Assembly (NCBI RefSeq): GCF_011250515.1
Contig: NZ_JAANOP010000002.1
Span: forward strand, 395,226-459,225
Length of the DNA stretch: 64,000 nucleotides
DNA from: Aquirufa ecclesiirivi
Lineage (GTDB): Bacteria > Bacteroidota > Bacteroidia > Cytophagales > Spirosomataceae
Reading direction: 5' to 3'
The number at the start of each line of letters is the position of its first letter. Position 1 is the stretch's first letter. The position numbers and the translations under genes are program-made. The notes beneath the pieces are model-generated. The model had not been told where the DNA came from and ran no database searches. It worked only from the letters and a program-made list of their open reading frames with translations. Shown here piece after piece: positions 55,108 to 63,735 of the stretch.

Positions 55108-55416
55108 GTGAAAAAATCCATTCATTTTTTGGGAGTTGTCATGATCTACATCATGACGAGTAGTTTTGGATTGGTGGAATATTCTGCCATGAGACCACAA
55201 ACCTATTTTGTGGGAATTGATAGTACTAAGCAATTTAAGCACCCATTGAGTAGTTCAGCAAAAAAAGAATTTATTCAAGTCCAAAAAAAGGAAGAGGATA
55301 ATCAACAAGACGCGCAATTGAATGAAGAGAGAAGTCATTGGACTAAATATATTGTTATAGGCGTGAAAACGATTTTCTCAACATTGCTAAGTCTTGTAAG
55401 TTATATGATTAAGTAA
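55108..55416 (+). CDS. Small exported or membrane hypothetical protein
   Basis: A 102-residue protein starting with GTG four bases after the coiled-coil gene. The N-terminus (KKSIHFLGVVMIYIMTSSFG) is a signal peptide or membrane anchor, the middle is polar and Gln/Lys/Glu-rich, and the end KYIVIGVKTIFSTLLSLVSYM is a probable membrane helix. No family is recognised. The tight spacing to its neighbour suggests co-translation. Confidence 0.65.
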   Translation: MKKSIHFLGVVMIYIMTSSFGLVEYSAMRPQTYFVGIDSTKQFKHPLSSSAKKEFIQVQKKEEDNQQDAQLNEERSHWTKYIVIGVKTIFSTLLSLVSYMIK

Positions 55417-55426
55417 ACTCAGCCTT

Positions 55427-55873
55427 ATGCCATCATTCAGAGTCCAAACTCCTATTAATTCACCAATTGAATATGTTTGGGCTCTTTTTGATAAAGATTT
55501 ACTAAGCAAATTATCCCCCCCATTTCCTCCTGTTTCCATCAATCGATTTGATGGCTGTCGCAAAGGAGATTTAGTCCAATTAGAAATCAAATTAGGCTTT
55601 TTTAGCTTGTATTGGGACTCAGAAATTACGGAAGATTTCCAAAGTGATGATAAAATCTATTTTATTGACGAAGGAAGGCGCATTCCTTTGGGAATTAACT
55701 ATTGGAAACACGAACATCTCTTAGAGAAACTACCGAATAATCAAACGCTCGTCATTGATCAAATTTCGTATACCACTTCTTCTAAATTTTTAGATATTCT
55801 ACTTTATCCCTTACTTTGGGGGATGATTGCCTACCGCAAACCTTTTTATAAATCCTTACTTACACTTCGATAA
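55427..55873 (+). CDS. SRPBCC-fold ligand-binding protein
   Basis: A 148-residue protein with a START/SRPBCC pattern: the opening strand and helix TPINSPIEYVWALFDKDLLSKL, a central KGDLVQLEIKLGF strand, and the late hydrophobic helix FLDILLYPLLWGMIAYRKPFYKSLL. Members bind hydrophobic ligands in a helix-grip cavity; no ligand or enzymatic role can be assigned. It starts 10 bp after the preceding small gene and ends 4 bp before the symporter gene, so all may be one transcript. Confidence 0.75.
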   Translation: MPSFRVQTPINSPIEYVWALFDKDLLSKLSPPFPPVSINRFDGCRKGDLVQLEIKLGFFSLYWDSEITEDFQSDDKIYFIDEGRRIPLGINYWKHEHLLEKLPNNQTLVIDQISYTTSSKFLDILLYPLLWGMIAYRKPFYKSLLTLR

Positions 55874-55877
55874 ACAT

Positions 55878-57116
55878 ATGAAATTAAGCCTTACTCAAAA
55901 AATCATTTTAGGATTTATTCTTGGCCTAGCATTAGGTGAATACTTCTACTTGTCATTCTCACCGGAAGAAAGTCATGAGTGGGCACAACGTTTTCAAGTA
56001 ATATCCAAGATTTTCCTTCGCTTAATCAAAATGATTGTTGGGCCACTCGTATTCTGTACGTTGGTAGTTGGTATTGCCAAACTAGGTGATTTCAAAGCCG
56101 TTGGTCGAATCGGACTAAAAACCATAGGATATTTTTATTTCGCCACCTTACTGTCTTTAGTTACTGGACTCGTTGTGGTGAATATCACTCAACCAGGAAG
56201 TTTACAATCTTGGCCAAAGCCTGCAGCAGGAACTTCCACGGGAATTGATGCTTCAAAGGTAAAAACCATGGAAGATTTCATTTTACATATATTCCCAGAT
56301 AGCTTTTTCAAGGCATTGGCAGAAAATGAAATCCTTCAAATTGTCATCTTTTCTTTATTCTTTGGGGTAGCTCTTGGTTCCATAGGTGAAACCGGTAAAA
56401 AGCTGATTCATGTATTTGAAAACTTAGCTGAAGTGGTTTTTAAAATGGTCAATTATGTGATGGAAGTGGCTCCTTATGCTGTTTTTGCCGCTATGACAAC
56501 CGTGGTAGCAAACAAGGGATTAAGTATTTTGATCAGTTATGGTTATCTAATGATTTGTTTCTTAGGCGGCCTCTTATTCTTTACTGTAGTCATCTTATGG
56601 CTAATCTGTATTTTCAATAAAATTCCCTATTGGGCATTATTAAAAGAACTCAAAGAGGCATTGTTAATCTCCTTCTCAACGGCCAGTTCAGAAGCCTCCT
56701 TTCCTCAAACCATAGCAGCATTGGAACGCTTTGGTTGCAGTCGCAGAATTGTAGGATTTGTTTTACCCTTAGGATATAGTTTTAATTTAGATGGATCTAT
56801 GTTGTACATGACCTTTGCCACAGGATTTATAGCACAAGCTTATGGGGTACATTTAAGCTTAGAGCAACAAATCACCATGTTATTAACCTTGATGATTACA
56901 TCCAAAGGAATTGCTGGAGTGCCTAGAGCCTCGCTGGTTATTATTGCGGGGACCTTGACGATGTTTAATTTACCTGCTGAAGGAATAGCCTTGTTATTAG
57001 GAGTAGATCCATTCTTGGATATGGGTAGAACGGTCACATCTGTGGCAGGTAACGGAGTAGCTACCTGTGTGGTATCTAAATGGGAAGGAGAATTCAATCC
57101 CCCTACGAGCGCTTAA
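55878..57116 (+). CDS. Dicarboxylate/amino acid:cation symporter (DAACS family)
   Basis: A 412-residue inner-membrane symporter. Family signatures: the serine-rich hairpin SFSTASSEASFPQTI, NLDGSMLYMTFATGFIAQ (the NMDGT-type ion site) and SKGIAGVPRASLVI. Members take up C4-dicarboxylates, glutamate or aspartate with Na+ or H+. The ATG at 55878 is used; a TTG at 55827 would add 17 residues overlapping the SRPBCC gene. The 3' end overlaps the convergent permease gene by 14 bp. The exact substrate is not readable. Confidence 0.93.
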   Translation: MKLSLTQKIILGFILGLALGEYFYLSFSPEESHEWAQRFQVISKIFLRLIKMIVGPLVFCTLVVGIAKLGDFKAVGRIGLKTIGYFYFATLLSLVTGLVVVNITQPGSLQSWPKPAAGTSTGIDASKVKTMEDFILHIFPDSFFKALAENEILQIVIFSLFFGVALGSIGETGKKLIHVFENLAEVVFKMVNYVMEVAPYAVFAAMTTVVANKGLSILISYGYLMICFLGGLLFFTVVILWLICIFNKIPYWALLKELKEALLISFSTASSEASFPQTIAALERFGCSRRIVGFVLPLGYSFNLDGSMLYMTFATGFIAQAYGVHLSLEQQITMLLTLMITSKGIAGVPRASLVIIAGTLTMFNLPAEGIALLLGVDPFLDMGRTVTSVAGNGVATCVVSKWEGEFNPPTSA

Positions 57117-58326
57117 AAGTCATTTCAACGGCTTTCCTCGCCGGAAATATGGAAGCCAAAAAAGTAACGAGAATGACCACCAGGGCAGTTTGGATGAAAT
57201 CTCCTAAGCGCATTTGGATGGGATAGGCGTCAATCAGAGAATTGGGGATTCCCAAAGATATAATACCAAATTCTTCTTGGATATAGCCTAAGCCATAGCC
57301 TAAGATCATTCCAATGATGGCGCCTGAGAAACTAATTAATACGCCTACCAATAAAAAGGTTTGGAACATCTGTTTTTTGGTAAAACCCATGGCCAATAAG
57401 GTGGCTAAATCTTTCTTTTTCTCAATGACCAATAAAGAAAGGGCATAAAATAAGGTAAAGGAAGCTATTCCCATGACAAATGCCATGATCAAGAAAGCAA
57501 AGAATTTTTCAATCTTGATGGCTTTCAAAATGGCGGCATGTTGCTCGTCTCGAGTCTGTACTTGAAAAGTATTCCCCAATAAACCGACAAGTTTTGTTTT
57601 AATTTGTTGCGCATCGGCACCATCTTCGACCATAATCTCTAAAGCAGAAATTTGATTTTCAACACCCATAAGTTCTTCCATCCAATTCAAAGGAACTAAT
57701 ACCATTTGATTATCAAACGACTGCTCCACTTCCATTACACCAGAAGGGAAAAAGTGATTGCTTCGAATAGACTGCTCATTGACAGTAAATCGTTTTAAAG
57801 CTTGGTGATTGGGATACCATGCTTCGATGGGTGTAAAAACATCTTCAAAACTCATTCCCATATTTAAAAACACACCAATACCAACGACAGCAAAGGCATG
57901 TTCTCCATTTTGAACAAAATAATCGCCTTCTACCACTTGTTTCTTTAAACGTTCGGCTTTCAAAAACTCATCATCAACCCCTTTAAAACGAACCACCAAT
58001 TGCTTGTTCTTATACCGAATAAGGGCCTGGTCTTCAAGAATGGGATTGACAAAACGAACGCCTTTGAGTGATTTTGCTGCTACTAGTTGTTGGGGAGATA
58101 GCGTAAATCGGGCATCTTTGGAAGATATAATCTTCAAATCTGGGTCATAGGTTTTAAATAATCCTTTTTGGAATTCTTCTAAACCATTGAAAACCGACAA
58201 AATTAGAATGAGCGCCATAACCTCCAAGCCGACTCCTAACATAGAAATACGGGAAATGAAGGTGATAAAACTCGCCTTAGACTTGGTGAAAAAATACCTT
58301 TTTGCAACAAATAAGGGTAGATTCAA
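57103..58326 (-). CDS. FtsX-like ABC transporter permease (LolC/LolE type)
   Basis: A 407-residue permease with four membrane helices: one at about 20-45, then three at about 270-400, with a periplasmic MacB-like core between. The N-terminus LPLFVAKRYFFTKSKASFI and the KKKDLATLLAMGFTKKQMF block are typical of lipoprotein-release permeases, which move lipoproteins off the inner membrane. The start must be the TTG at 58326, since a stop lies three codons upstream and no in-frame ATG occurs before the first helix. An ATPase partner (LolD) is not adjacent. It follows rbfA by 11 bp. Confidence 0.9.
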   Translation of the reverse strand: MNLPLFVAKRYFFTKSKASFITFISRISMLGVGLEVMALILILSVFNGLEEFQKGLFKTYDPDLKIISSKDARFTLSPQQLVAAKSLKGVRFVNPILEDQALIRYKNKQLVVRFKGVDDEFLKAERLKKQVVEGDYFVQNGEHAFAVVGIGVFLNMGMSFEDVFTPIEAWYPNHQALKRFTVNEQSIRSNHFFPSGVMEVEQSFDNQMVLVPLNWMEELMGVENQISALEIMVEDGADAQQIKTKLVGLLGNTFQVQTRDEQHAAILKAIKIEKFFAFLIMAFVMGIASFTLFYALSLLVIEKKKDLATLLAMGFTKKQMFQTFLLVGVLISFSGAIIGMILGYGLGYIQEEFGIISLGIPNSLIDAYPIQMRLGDFIQTALVVILVTFLASIFPARKAVEMTFKRS

Positions 58327-58337
58327 GGGAATTCAAT

Positions 58338-58712
58338 TTATTTATCTTCCTCTTCAGTAGCAGGAGGAATGACCAATCCTTCAAATAAAGCTTCAATTTT
58401 AGCTGCATAGGCAGCAGTATCGTCCAAATAAAACGACAAGTGTGGGATGATTCGTACTTGGTGACGAATGCGATTAGCCAAAGCATTTCGAATGGCTTTG
58501 GTTTTTTCTTCTAAAATATCCACAATACCCTGTGGATCATCGACCAAAAGAAAGCTCAAATAACAGCGAGCGGCCGATAAATCTGGGCTCATTTTTACAT
58601 CCGTTATAGTGACCATCCCCTTGCCAAAAATTTCTCTAAATTCCTTTTGAAAGATATCACTTAAATCCTTTTGTATTTGTCGACCAAACTTTTGTTGACG
58701 CTTGCTTTCCAT
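58338..58712 (-). CDS. rbfA: 30S ribosome-binding factor RbfA
   Basis: A 124-residue KH-fold protein needed for late 30S subunit maturation and 16S 5' processing. Family features: KRQQKFGRQIQKDLSDIFQKE at the start, GMVTITDVKMSPDLSAARCYLSF, and RHQVRIIPHLSFYLDDT. I place the start at ATG 58712, preceded by AGGAG at a proper distance, rather than the GTG at 58742. It is the first gene of the leftward rbfA-permease pair. Confidence 0.94.
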   Translation of the reverse strand: MESKRQQKFGRQIQKDLSDIFQKEFREIFGKGMVTITDVKMSPDLSAARCYLSFLLVDDPQGIVDILEEKTKAIRNALANRIRHQVRIIPHLSFYLDDTAAYAAKIEALFEGLVIPPATEEEDK

Positions 58713-58797
58713 ATTTCTCCTTTCTTTACCTAAAAATCTCACAAATTTCAGAATAATAATTGGATTAACCGTAATTTAGGGACGGTGTTCCAAAAAT

Positions 58798-60168
58798 ATG
58801 TTCCAAATTTTCAAATCTGATTCCATCTTGCCTACCCTTTTGTTGGTGGCCATTTGGCTTATAAGTTTATTTTATATCCAGCAATGGGGCTTGGCTCCAT
58901 TTCCATGGGAGATTAAGAATTATTTATTAGGTCAAAAATTGAATCAAGGATTTTTGATTTATGAGGACATCAGTGATAATACAGCCCCTTTAGCTGCCTT
59001 ATTTTACCAAATCATACAATGGTTTTCGATTCCGGTTCATTGGAACATTTATATATCTTCTGTCATTGTTATTTATCAAAGTTTTCTATTTCAACAAACC
59101 ATTCAACGCTTTGAATTGATGCCTCAAATCGGGTATTTACCTTTTTTGATGTACGCCATTATTTTCCACTTATCCTTAGAGTTTTTAGCCCCAGGTCCAG
59201 CATTGGTTGGCTTGACTTTCTTATTACTGGCTTGGAGAGAGATTATTTATCAACAAAGAACGTTACTTGTCAATGACCGTGTCATACTCATAGGTATTTA
59301 CATCGCTATAGCCAGTTTATTCTATTTGAGTTATTCCCTATTCTTTGTGTGGGCCTTGTTGAGTTTACTCTTTTATTCGGGTATCACTTTAAGGCAAATA
59401 GTACTGATGTTTGTTGGGTTCTTCATGGTCTTCTCCTTGAATATCTTATTCTTTTCCATCAATGGAAACTTACCCTTCATGATTCAAGTTTTCAATCGTT
59501 CAGCCTTTCAATTTCAGGTCCCTGAGCAATTGGAAGTTACACAAATTGCTGGCGTTTTTGCACCCGCCTTATTCATTGGAATTTGGGGTTTTTGGTTGGT
59601 TTTACGCAGTAGAAGAATTCGTTCCAATGCGCAAAAAGGACAGCAAACTAATTTAATATGGCTCATAACAGCAATTTTAGCCACCTTGACCGTTCCATCC
59701 TTGATTCGTATCAATTTACTTTTTTTCCTTCCGGCTCTGGCTTATTTTGGACTGAATATCTTTCATTTAGGCACTAATTCCATTTTGAAAGAAATAGCTA
59801 TTTGGTTGTTAATTGCTGGAACCTGGTACAACGTACAAATTGAACTTAAAAACAAGGATCGTGAGCGCATTCCTGCTCCAACCTTGACTTTAAAAAATCA
59901 ACGATTAATGGTATTGGGACCTCAAATAGAAGAATATTTAGGAAACCAAATGGTAGGTCCATTTGTCAATTGGGATTTAGCCAAACCCCTGTTTTCTAAT
60001 TTAGATCAGTATAAAAATGTGGTTTTACTGCATGAATATTTCGAAAAAGACGCTCCAGATTACATTTACGATGCAGAAAATAACATCAAAAAGCTGAGCG
60101 TCTATTTACCGAGTTTGAGGAAGTCGTATCGACAAATCTCCCCCAATTTGTACCAAAAAAATCCTTAG
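58798..60168 (+). CDS. Polytopic membrane protein with C-terminal soluble tail, possibly glycosyltransferase-like
   Basis: A 456-residue protein with about ten membrane helices up to residue 355, then a soluble end of 100 residues containing RLMVLGPQIEEYLGNQMVGPFVNWDLAKPLF. Early loops read NYLLGQKLNQGFLIYEDISDNTAPLAA, an acidic periplasmic loop reminiscent of GT-C enzymes, but no firm motif is seen. A relation to the DUF6427-type membrane proteins of Bacteroidota is possible. Function unknown. It is convergent with rpiB with a 4-bp overlap. Confidence 0.6.
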   Translation: MFQIFKSDSILPTLLLVAIWLISLFYIQQWGLAPFPWEIKNYLLGQKLNQGFLIYEDISDNTAPLAALFYQIIQWFSIPVHWNIYISSVIVIYQSFLFQQTIQRFELMPQIGYLPFLMYAIIFHLSLEFLAPGPALVGLTFLLLAWREIIYQQRTLLVNDRVILIGIYIAIASLFYLSYSLFFVWALLSLLFYSGITLRQIVLMFVGFFMVFSLNILFFSINGNLPFMIQVFNRSAFQFQVPEQLEVTQIAGVFAPALFIGIWGFWLVLRSRRIRSNAQKGQQTNLIWLITAILATLTVPSLIRINLLFFLPALAYFGLNIFHLGTNSILKEIAIWLLIAGTWYNVQIELKNKDRERIPAPTLTLKNQRLMVLGPQIEEYLGNQMVGPFVNWDLAKPLFSNLDQYKNVVLLHEYFEKDAPDYIYDAENNIKKLSVYLPSLRKSYRQISPNLYQKNP

Positions 60169-60602
60169 CTACACGAGATTTTACCAACTCGTCCTTGGTG
60201 GCGACCGCCTTCAAAGGGAGTTTCTATGAATGCTGCTAAACAAGCTTTTGCTTCTTCTAAAGAGATAAAACGTACAGGTAAACAAATAATGTTCGCATCA
60301 TTATGCTGACGAACTAATTTAGCTACTTCCACATTCCAAGCTAGGCCAGCCCGAATACCTTGGTGCTTATTGGCAGTAATGGCTACGCCATTGGCGCTAC
60401 CACATAACAATAAACCGAAACGCTGCTCGCCATTTTCCACGGCCGAAGCCACCGGATGCGCGAAATCTGGATAATCCACTGAATCCGCTGAAAAAGTACC
60501 ATAATCCTTCACTGTGATTCCTCTTTCAGATAAGAAATCAATCAAATCATTTTTATAGTCAAATCCGGCGTGATCACCACCAACAGCAAAAGTTAAGCTC
60601 AT
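60165..60602 (-). CDS. rpiB: Ribose 5-phosphate isomerase B
   Basis: A 145-residue isomerase of the RpiB/LacAB family that interconverts ribose-5-P and ribulose-5-P. Blocks: AVGGDHAGFDYKNDL near the start, VDYPDFAHPVA, LLCGSANGVAITANKHQGIRAGL with the active-site Cys, and NDANIICLPVRF. The ATG at 60602 is clearly the start; the longer frame would add 51 hydrophobic residues overlapping the divergent LOG gene. It ends in a 4-bp overlap with the membrane-protein gene. Confidence 0.95.
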   Translation of the reverse strand: MSLTFAVGGDHAGFDYKNDLIDFLSERGITVKDYGTFSADSVDYPDFAHPVASAVENGEQRFGLLLCGSANGVAITANKHQGIRAGLAWNVEVAKLVRQHNDANIICLPVRFISLEEAKACLAAFIETPFEGGRHQGRVGKISCS

Positions 60603-60627
60603 TGTCTTGTATTTTAGTTCTAAATTC

Positions 60628-60660
60628 TTGACAAAGGTAAGCGGATATATCCTACATTTG
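60628..60660 (+). promoter_or_regulatory. Promoter-like site for the LOG-family gene
   Basis: TTG (60628-60630), 22 bases, TACATTTG (60653-60660), a perfect -7 box. Transcription would start about 20 bases before the ATG at 60684. Confidence 0.5.
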
Positions 60661-60683
60661 CGAAGTATCAAAAGAATAAATTT

Positions 60684-61406
60684 ATGTTGGAGAACGATCG
60701 GCAGCACGAAGAAGAAAAAATCAAAAAAGCATTTGGAGACAAAACCTGGGCACAAATAAAATCCGAAGAATCTTGGAGGATTTTCAAGATTATGAGTGAA
60801 TTTGTAGAAGGCATTGATAAACTTTCGAAAATTGGACCTTGTGTGTCCATATTTGGATCAGCCAGAACAAAACCAGACAATCCGTATTATCAAGTGGCAG
60901 AAGAAATTGCCGCCAAACTAGTAAGACATGGATATGGAGTTATCACCGGTGGTGGTCCAGGTATCATGGAAGCAGGTAATAAAGGAGCAAAGACCGAAGG
61001 TGGTAGATCGGTAGGATTAAATATTGAATTGCCATTTGAACAATTTGCTAATCCTTACATCGATCACGACAAGAACATCAATTTTGATTTCTTCTTTGTT
61101 AGAAAAGTGATGTTTGTAAAATACTCACAAGGATTTATCATCATGCCGGGTGGCTTTGGCACCTTGGATGAAATGTTTGAATCCTTGACACTGATTCAAA
61201 CCCATAAAATTGGACGTTTCCCTGTCGTATTGGTAGGAACAGACTACTGGAAAGGACTCATGGATTGGATAAAAAATACCATGATTCTGCATGGAAATAT
61301 CAACGAGGAAGATTTGGATCTATTCTCTATCGTAGACACTCCTACCGAAGCTGTTCGCGTGATTGATGAATTCTATGCCAAGTATCTATTGAAACCAAAC
61401 TTCTAA
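60684..61406 (+). CDS. LOG-family (TIGR00730) nucleotide phosphoribohydrolase
   Basis: A 240-residue Rossmann-like protein. The signature GGGPGIMEAGNKGA (about residue 92) and PGGFGTLDEMFE (about 150) are those of LOG proteins, which release the base from nucleoside 5'-monophosphates and in some bacteria or plants make cytokinins. An N-terminal extension of about 50 residues (DNRQHEEEKIKKAFGDKTW-type, acidic/basic helical) is longer than the minimal LOG and typical of the bacterial type II-like group. It converges with the PolX-like gene, whose stop overlaps by four bases. Confidence 0.92.
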   Translation: MLENDRQHEEEKIKKAFGDKTWAQIKSEESWRIFKIMSEFVEGIDKLSKIGPCVSIFGSARTKPDNPYYQVAEEIAAKLVRHGYGVITGGGPGIMEAGNKGAKTEGGRSVGLNIELPFEQFANPYIDHDKNINFDFFFVRKVMFVKYSQGFIIMPGGFGTLDEMFESLTLIQTHKIGRFPVVLVGTDYWKGLMDWIKNTMILHGNINEEDLDLFSIVDTPTEAVRVIDEFYAKYLLKPNF

Positions 61407-63070
61407 GCCTTTTTAAAAAAGGTCTTCAAGTCATGCAGGTTCAAGGCATTCAAGGTTAAGGAGCGCAATAACCCTCCTTTTCGACCTACTTTGACACCAT
61501 ATTCCATATCTCTGATGCCTTCTATTTGGTGGGCATCAGGATTGATGGAAACATAAATTCCCTTGTCCATGGCATCATAGATGTATCGCCAATCTAAATC
61601 TAAGCGATACGGACTTGCATTTAATTCAATGCTAACGCCATTGGCCTTGCAGGCATCTAAAATCTTATCCATGTGCAAAGGAAACCCCGCTCGAGTTAAG
61701 AGCAGTCGGCCCGTAGGATGACCCAATATAGAAGTATATGGATTTTCGATAGCTTTTATCACCCGTGGCATAGAACGATCTATATCCATGGCCAACTGGG
61801 CATGAACGGAAGCTACCACATAATCAAATCGCGCTAAAACAGAGGCATCATAATCCAAAGAACCATCAGGTAAAATATCTGCCTCAATACCTTTCAAGAT
61901 GGCAAAATCGTTCCATCGGGCATTCAATTGATCTATTTCCTCTTGCTGGGCTACAACTCGGTCTTCTTTTAAACCATTGGCATAGGCGGCATATTGAGAG
62001 TGGTCAGCGATACCAAAATACCGCAATCCCAGTGCCCGACAAGCCTCAGCCATTTCCAACAAGGTATTTTTACCATCTGAATAGGTGGAATGATTATGTA
62101 AACATCCTTTCAAGTCGGAATATTGAATCAACTCATCGGATTGATGCTTTTGCGACCATTCAAACTCTTTGAATCCTTCCCGCATTTCTGGTATGATGTA
62201 GGGCAAAGCCAAGCTTTCATACACCTCTTTGTCGGAGGCAATCGATTTACCTTGAAAATGCTTATAAAATTGAATGGCTACCAAATGCTCTGGATGCGCC
62301 ACCTGCTGAAAAAGGGCATTTCCCCATTGATCTGGCGAAATAATATGAATTTGAATAGATAAAAGATGTCCATGAAATACTCCTCTCCAGGTGAATGGGG
62401 AGGATTCTTTGATATCTTCTTCCATCCCATCGATGGAATTAATAAGAGCACCAGAGCCAAAAATATCCGTTGATTCAACTAAGAAAACGAGTTCAGAAAT
62501 AACTTCACAATTCCGAGATAACTCCCCGGCTTCGGCAACTTGACTGAATTTTGATTTCAACTGCTCCAGAATGATCTGAGATAAATGAGTGGCTTTATCT
62601 AAGCGAAGCTTTTTGGAATTTTGCTTGAGGAATTGGATGTATAACTGTACATTTTCTTGAACTGCTTTTCCAAAACCTTTCAATTGCTCCAAGCGATTTT
62701 CTTCACAAGCAGTAAGCAAATCATCCAAATCGGTAATGCCTAGTTCTTTCCAGATTAAACCCACTTTCTTGGGACCTAGACCTTTTATTTTCAATAAGTT
62801 CAAAATCCCTGGAGGAGTTTGTTCTAGTATTCCATCTAAGTCGGTGCTGCTACCAACTTGAATTAAATCTAAAATAATCTTGACAATGGACTTACCTACG
62901 CCAGGTATTTGTAATAATTCCGTTTCTGAAAGTGAAGATATTTTACCAGGATATTTATCTAGTCCGCGGGCTGCAAAAGCCAGATTCTTGCTTTTAAACT
63001 CGTTTACCCCATGGACATCCCATAGTTTCACCAATAATTCCAGTGCGTCGACAATTTCATCATTTCCCAT
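61403..63070 (-). CDS. PolX-like protein: HhH and PHP domains with a degenerate polymerase site
   Basis: A 555-residue protein laid out like bacterial DNA polymerase X. The N-terminal 8-kDa-like and helix-hairpin-helix part (1-160) has LLQIPGVGKSIVKII and LLKIKGLGPKKVG. In the palm, the usual GS-RR-x5-DxD block is AGELSRNCEVISELVFLV, so both Asp are replaced, and the VDLRVV strand is SIQIHII, losing the third. The C-terminal PHP domain is intact: CLHNHSTYSDG, GIADHS, GIEADI, SVH, GHP, NASP and INPDAH. It is thus probably a nuclease or phosphoesterase rather than a polymerase. ATG at 63070 is used; TTG 63076 is possible. Confidence 0.9.
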   Translation of the reverse strand: MGNDEIVDALELLVKLWDVHGVNEFKSKNLAFAARGLDKYPGKISSLSETELLQIPGVGKSIVKIILDLIQVGSSTDLDGILEQTPPGILNLLKIKGLGPKKVGLIWKELGITDLDDLLTACEENRLEQLKGFGKAVQENVQLYIQFLKQNSKKLRLDKATHLSQIILEQLKSKFSQVAEAGELSRNCEVISELVFLVESTDIFGSGALINSIDGMEEDIKESSPFTWRGVFHGHLLSIQIHIISPDQWGNALFQQVAHPEHLVAIQFYKHFQGKSIASDKEVYESLALPYIIPEMREGFKEFEWSQKHQSDELIQYSDLKGCLHNHSTYSDGKNTLLEMAEACRALGLRYFGIADHSQYAAYANGLKEDRVVAQQEEIDQLNARWNDFAILKGIEADILPDGSLDYDASVLARFDYVVASVHAQLAMDIDRSMPRVIKAIENPYTSILGHPTGRLLLTRAGFPLHMDKILDACKANGVSIELNASPYRLDLDWRYIYDAMDKGIYVSINPDAHQIEGIRDMEYGVKVGRKGGLLRSLTLNALNLHDLKTFFKKA

Positions 63071-63084
63071 GCCCAAAGATAAGC

Positions 63085-63570
63085 CTAAAAAAGATTCAAT
63101 TGTTGACTTAGTCCCCGATATCCTTCATGTTTTAACAACCATTCTTTTCTCCACAATTCCCCTCGATAACCCACCAAAGAACCATCAGAGCCAATAACTC
63201 GATGACAAGGCACCAGAAGCAAAACAGGATTTTGAGCATTGGCATTCCCTACCGCTTGCGCTGCTTTGGGTTGTTCAATTAACTCAGCGATTTGTTGGTA
63301 GGACATCACCTCTCCTACTGGAATTTCCAACAAAGTAGACCAAACTTTCTTTTGAAAAGTAGTAGCTGATGAAAAATCGATAGGACAAGTCCACTTCCAA
63401 TTAGCTTGCTCAAAATAAGCATCTAAGTTCCTGATAACTTCTTCTTGCATAGCCTTCAAATCATCCGACAAAGCATCATTTCCACCCTGTTCTACAAATT
63501 GCAAGGAAGTCAATCCTTTGTCAGAAAGACCAATTTGGATAAAACCGATGGGAGAATGGTAGAAAAACAT
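63085..63570 (-). CDS. ogt: Methylated-DNA--protein-cysteine methyltransferase
   Basis: A 161-residue suicide repair protein that takes methyl groups from O6-methylguanine. The active-site block is VPCHRVIGSDGSLVGYRGELWRKEWLL near residue 120, with the acceptor Cys. The helix-turn-helix before it contains VMSYQQIAELIEQPKAAQAVGNANAQNP. The N-terminal domain is short, as in Ogt. It lies upstream of the PolX-like gene on the same strand (14 bp), an apparent repair operon. Its start is six bases from an AATGGT repeat block. Confidence 0.93.
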   Translation of the reverse strand: MFFYHSPIGFIQIGLSDKGLTSLQFVEQGGNDALSDDLKAMQEEVIRNLDAYFEQANWKWTCPIDFSSATTFQKKVWSTLLEIPVGEVMSYQQIAELIEQPKAAQAVGNANAQNPVLLLVPCHRVIGSDGSLVGYRGELWRKEWLLKHEGYRGLSQQLNLF

Positions 63571-63575
63571 AATTT

Positions 63576-63608
63576 AATTGTAAATGGTAAATGGTGAATG
63601 GTGAATGA
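63576..63608. repeat. AATGGT-type repeat upstream of ogt
   Basis: A tandem of TAAATGGT and GAATGGT units on the plus strand, the same family as the block at 8956-9031 but here without a clear inverted arm. It begins six bases before the ogt start, so it occupies the place where an ogt promoter would be expected. Confidence 0.6.
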
Positions 63609-63735
63609 TTTTATTACAAATTTGATCAGGTAATTTGATTATTAAATGTACCCAAGAGAAATTATTATTATAATAAATACGAACAAAAGTTTACCAAAGT
63701 AATAAGTAATCATCAACTATATAGATGATATACAA

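Noticed and set aside
57103..57116. Frameshift at the end of the symporter or permease
   Set aside because: The 14-bp convergent overlap leaves both proteins with normal lengths and ends, so no error is needed.
60603..60755. 51-residue N-terminal extension of RpiB
   Set aside because: Hydrophobic, unlike any RpiB start, and overlaps the start of the divergent LOG gene and its promoter.
63660..63735. Small gene between the repeat and the IS end
   Set aside because: AT-rich sequence with frequent stops in all frames and no start with a plausible promoter.
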